Shown: positions 6,871 through 7,487 of the stretch, one piece after another
Layout: each line of letters starts with the position of its first letter
Position numbering within the stretch: position 1 is the stretch's first letter
Source: Paramuribaculum sp.
Lineage (GTDB): Bacteria > Bacteroidota > Bacteroidia > Bacteroidales > Muribaculaceae
NCBI GenBank assembly: GCA_029051965.1
Contig: JAIDJZ010000349.1
Span: 1-7,487, forward strand
Direction of reading: 5' to 3'
DNA length: 7,487 nt
The notes under the pieces: model-generated
What the model was told of the DNA's origin: nothing
Seen by the model: only the letters and a program-made list of their open reading frames with translations
Database searches by the model: none
Program-made: the position numbers and the translations under genes

Positions 6871-7487
6871 ATGCGCTCCGTTATCCTCAGACTCTTAGCC
6901 GCACTGACCGTAGTGTTTGCCTCGGCTGCCCTCACAGGCTGCCGCCAGAGCGAAGGCCCGTCGCTGAAACTGGTTCCGGCAACAGCCGAATGGGCCGTTG
7001 TCATTGACCTGCAACTGATCGAACAAAACTCCGATTCGTGCGGAACCGACAACTCGACCTCGATCCTTACGGCCCTCGTGCCCGAGGATTTCAGTCATAT
7101 CTTCCAAACGCTGACACCATGTGTCGACAAAAAGCAGATGGTCATTTTCAAGCCAGCCGAGACGAGAGGGCCTATTGCGGTTGCCGCCGTATCGGACCAG
7201 TCGGCATTTGTCGAGACTCTGCAGGCCGACAACTGGGAAAAGATCCGGGTCAGCGATGAAACCGCCTACGTCCCCGAAGGAGCGGGGGAATTCTCGCCCT
7301 GCATCTTCATTGACGGAAACAACATCTTTCTGCTTTCTACACGCTCCGACCTCCGGAATCTCCAGGCATGCATCAGATCGGCCGACAACGCTGACTTCCT
7401 GTCAAAAATCCCCGAACCGCTCCTGCCCGACAAATACGAGCTCGCCTTCTTCGGACCCCACCCCGCCAACAGCAACGCACATCAATG
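6871..7487 (+). CDS. Putative lipoprotein, N-terminal part (3' end outside window)
   Basis: The frame is open from ATG 6871 to the right edge (205 full codons, no stop). Residues 1-24 are a lipoprotein signal: MRSVILRLL, a hydrophobic stretch and the lipobox LTGC with C24 as the lipidated residue. The mature protein would be anchored in the inner or outer membrane facing the periplasm or outside. The mature start, LKLVPATAEWAVVIDLQLI (33-51), resembles the opening of large Bacteroidales lipoproteins that begin with a 'VP.. A..V..DL..L' segment (DUF4836-like). That is a weak resemblance. Other cysteines are at about 58, 84, 152 and 174. It begins 35 bp after the CDF gene stop, with no terminator between, so it is probably in the same operon. 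Function is unknown. Confidence 0.8.
   Translation, partial: MRSVILRLLAALTVVFASAALTGCRQSEGPSLKLVPATAEWAVVIDLQLIEQNSDSCGTDNSTSILTALVPEDFSHIFQTLTPCVDKKQMVIFKPAETRGPIAVAAVSDQSAFVETLQADNWEKIRVSDETAYVPEGAGEFSPCIFIDGNNIFLLSTRSDLRNLQACIRSADNADFLSKIPEPLLPDKYELAFFGPHPANSNAHQ

Noticed and set aside
1..7487. CRISPR arrays, tRNA or rRNA genes, insertion sequences
   Set aside because: No regularly spaced direct repeats, no tRNA-like or rRNA-like conserved blocks, and no transposase-like frame or terminal inverted repeats were seen.

Overview
The window looks like a chromosomal segment from a Bacteroidota gut-type anaerobe, most likely order Bacteroidales. The family (possibly Muribaculaceae) is only a guess. 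Four things support this. Promoters match the Bacteroidetes form (-33 TTTG-like, 19-22 bp, -7 TAnnTTTG), and no gene has an obvious Shine-Dalgarno sequence. There is a TonB-dependent receptor with the Bacteroidetes-style carboxypeptidase-regulatory-like N-terminal domain. There is a secreted protein with a T9SS type A-like C-terminal tail. Spermidine synthesis appears to use the carboxyspermidine route typical of gut Bacteroides. No mobile element, tRNA, rRNA or CRISPR array was seen.

Layout: (1) 1-1302, minus strand, the first 434 codons of a TonB-dependent outer-membrane receptor that runs off the left edge. (2) 1303-1541, a divergent control region with two near-identical promoters, a perfect 17-bp palindrome lying over the rightward -33 element, and a short inverted repeat at the start of the rightward transcript. 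(3) 1542-3365, plus strand, a secreted 607-residue protein with about seven propeller-like repeats and a C-terminal sorting-type tail. (4) 3366-3606, two strong tandem hairpins followed by the promoter and candidate operators of the next gene. (5) 3607-4506, an AraC-family regulator. (6) 4507-4652, a promoter region whose -33 element sits in a GGAC/GTCC dyad that resembles a site upstream of the AraC gene. (7) 4653-5849, a carboxy(nor)spermidine dehydrogenase of the saccharopine dehydrogenase fold. (8) 5882-6835, a cation diffusion facilitator metal exporter. (9) 6871-7487, the start of a lipoprotein gene cut by the right edge. Genes 7-9 are same-strand with 32- and 35-bp gaps and no visible terminator, so they are probably one operon.

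How the genes may work together (inference): the receptor and the divergent propeller protein may be co-regulated surface or secreted partners. The AraC-family protein may control itself and the polyamine/metal-export/lipoprotein operon through GGACAAAA-type sites. The genes themselves belong to known families. The unusual signal is in the intergenic DNA.
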